Assembly (NCBI GenBank): GCA_001627335.1
Contig: LUPK01000014.1
Location: forward strand, 1 to 64,000
Direction: 5' to 3'
DNA length: 64,000 nt
Source of the DNA: Nocardioides sp. REDSEA-S33_B3
GTDB lineage: Bacteria; Actinomycetota; Actinomycetes; Propionibacteriales; Nocardioidaceae
Position numbers and translations under genes: made by a program. Below the pieces are notes generated by a model. It was not told the origin of the DNA. It did no database searches and saw only the letters and a list, made by a program, of their open reading frames with translations. Each line of letters opens with the position of its first letter. The first letter of the stretch is position 1. Positions 63,063-64,000 of the stretch are shown here, piece after piece.

Positions 63063-63671
63063 TCACCAGAGCGTCAGTTGCTCGCCCAGCAGCTCCTGGA
63101 GCCGCGCGAGGTCGTCGGCCACCAGCTGCGGGTCCTCGCGCGCCAGGTCGCGCAGTTCCCGCGCCCGCCGTCGCGGCCCGCGCGGATCGGCCAGCGGGCA
63201 GTACGGCAGCCGCCGCTGCACCGACCACTCCCGGCGGTTCTGCGCCGCGCTCGATACCACGACGTGATCCGGTGCGATCCGCTGGCACAGCGGGTTGTGA
63301 CACCGATGCCCGAGCAGCCGCGCCTCCGCGAGCGCGTCCACCCCGTTCATCACCGCGAACGCGAACCGGTGCGCGATGATCACCCGCCCTGGCGCGTACC
63401 AGAACCGGCCATGTCCGCCGCCGTCCGTGCGCTCACGATCGGACCGACCGGCAACCGCGCCGGTCCACCACAGACACTCGCTCCCCGGCACCGTGGCGAC
63501 CTTCGTCCGGTACCGCGCGAGCACGGCCGGATCGGTGATCGCTGCCGCGACCGCCGCGAGGCCGGCGTCATCCAGCCGACGAACCGGCACCCGCTCCCCC
63601 ACTCCCAGCGGTCGCCAGCGCCGCATCGTCGCCGCCCTGCGCGCCGTCACGGTCGCTGTCCTGGTCGCCAT
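63063..63671 (-). CDS. HNH-type nuclease-like protein
   Basis: 202 residues from ATG 63671 (ATG 63626 gives 187). The central part reads 'CLWWTGAVAGRSDRERTDGG' and 'VIIAHRFAFAVMNG', followed by 'LLGHRCHNPLCQRIAPDHVV' and 'SSAAQNRREW', the His-Cys-...-Cys-...-H-...-N pattern of HNH proteins encoded by actinobacterial phages and elements. DNA cleavage is likely but not certain. It converges with the small-gene run and borders the tRNA terminator. Confidence 0.7.
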   Translation of the reverse strand: MATRTATVTARRAATMRRWRPLGVGERVPVRRLDDAGLAAVAAAITDPAVLARYRTKVATVPGSECLWWTGAVAGRSDRERTDGGGHGRFWYAPGRVIIAHRFAFAVMNGVDALAEARLLGHRCHNPLCQRIAPDHVVVSSAAQNRREWSVQRRLPYCPLADPRGPRRRARELRDLAREDPQLVADDLARLQELLGEQLTLW

Positions 63672-63816
63672 CGTCGCCTGCCTGCGGCTCACTGGCGAGC
63701 CGCCGCAGTCGCGTCGCCTCGCACGACCAAATCGGACGCCTGACGTCTCCAGGCGACCGCCTCGAGCGCCAGCCCTGGCCCCAACCCCGGGCCACAATGA
63801 GCCGCCAGCGCGAAGG

Positions 63817-63841
63817 TTTTCGGGACATAAACGCGACACAA
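63817..63841 (+). repeat. TTTTCGGG-type repeat, copy 4
   Basis: TTTTCGGGACATAAACGCGA plus 'CACAA' is the clearest copy. With the terminator and the tRNA 3' end it forms the same arrangement as at 18585-18711. Confidence 0.6.
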
Positions 63842-63862
63842 GGCTATGTGACTCAAGAAACC

Positions 63863-63906
63863 AAGTGGCCCCTAATCTGCGTTTCCGCAGGTCAGGGGCC
63901 ACTTTC
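63863..63906. terminator. tRNA-fMet terminator hairpin
   Basis: A stem AAGTGGCCCCT / AGGGGCCACTT with an inner CTGCG/CGCAG pairing and T-rich ends on both strands, directly after the tRNA 3' end (minus strand). Confidence 0.85.
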
Positions 63907-63909
63907 TTG

Positions 63910-63943
63910 TAGCGGGGGCAGGATTTGAACCTGCGACCTCTGG
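63910..63943 (-). other. tRNA-fMet 3' end, candidate right attachment site
   Basis: These 34 bases of the tRNA are identical to 18678-18711. An element that inserts here would keep the tRNA intact and leave a partial copy at its far end, as observed. No integrase gene is visible between the copies. Confidence 0.7.
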
Positions 63944-63983
63944 GTTATGAGCCCAGCGAGCTACCGAGCTGCTCCACCCCGCG
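63910..63983 (-). tRNA. initiator tRNA-fMet (CAT)
   Basis: 74 bases fold into a full cloverleaf: acceptor CGCGGGG with CCCCGCT, anticodon loop CTCATAA (anticodon CAT), T-loop GGTTCAAATCC. The 1-72 pair is C-T (mismatched) and the anticodon stem ends with three G-C pairs (GGG/CCC), both initiator features. No CCA is encoded. Confidence 0.95.
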
Positions 63984-64000
63984 TCGGTGAACCCAACGTT

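Overview
The window is high-GC DNA (many GTG starts, 4-base ATGA/GTGA stop-start overlaps) from an actinobacterium. The gene families (DUF6153, DUF3152, DUF4192, a CmtR-like repressor) fit Nocardioides-like or related soil Actinobacteria, but the genus cannot be fixed from this sequence. Nearly everything is accessory DNA: a patchwork of copper, cadmium/lead and redox genes, broken transposases and recombined gene fragments. At the right edge is a complete initiator tRNA-fMet gene whose 3' end is repeated 45 kb to the left.

Layout. (1) 1-2.9 kb: copper-island exported proteins (DUF6153, DUF305 lipoprotein, beta-propeller lipoprotein, DUF3152). (2) 3.2-5.5 kb: chimeric and truncated genes, DUF302, and an IS256-type remnant. 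(3) 5.6-17.6 kb, minus strand: a tightly packed series of genes encoding a propeller lipoprotein, two SHOCT proteins, a multicopper oxidase and a membrane DUF305 protein, followed by a complex I-like membrane module (NuoA, a hybrid subunit, then NuoH-J-K-L-M-N). The hybrid replaces the iron-sulfur/quinone arm, lacks the Fe-S cysteines and carries a long His/Gly/Met/Glu repeat. (4) 18.6-18.9 kb: a tRNA-fMet 3' end copy and repeats marking a junction. (5) 19-21.7 kb: a second copy of block 1. (6) 21.7-29.2 kb: Csp-like copper storage protein, DUF305, two P1B ATPases, an HMA chaperone and CsoR with its operator. (7) 29.3-36 kb: a MMPL/redoxin chimera, then a Cd/Pb cassette (CmtR-like repressor, SPC-type P1B ATPase, LspA, CadD), a stop-interrupted lnt, an lspA remnant and an IS3 remnant. 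(8) 36.4-38.8 kb: cytochrome bd oxidase. (9) 39-53.6 kb: a probable BlaI-controlled regulon for cytochrome c maturation, copper handling and disulfide chemistry (Lnt, ResB, CcsA, CopC, CopD-CtaG, BlaI, M56 protease, DUF3152, TlpA, CcdA, VKOR, DsbA, CDF transporter, FliL-like protein), with three matching palindromes. (10) 54-63 kb: IS256 pseudogene, then plasmid/ICE-type genes (DUF4192, SSB, ParB-like, DUF932, a run of small overlapping genes, HNH). (11) 63.9 kb: tRNA-fMet.

How it fits together: metal ions are pumped out (CopA, CPD-type ATPase, SPC-type ATPase, CadD, CDF), stored or ferried (Csp-like protein, HMA protein, CopC), oxidised outside (multicopper oxidase), and copper enzymes and haem proteins are assembled (CtaG, ResB/CcsA, CcdA/TlpA). 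Extra LspA and Lnt copies can serve the many lipoproteins. The least explained element is the complex I-like module with its metal-binding-looking hybrid subunit.
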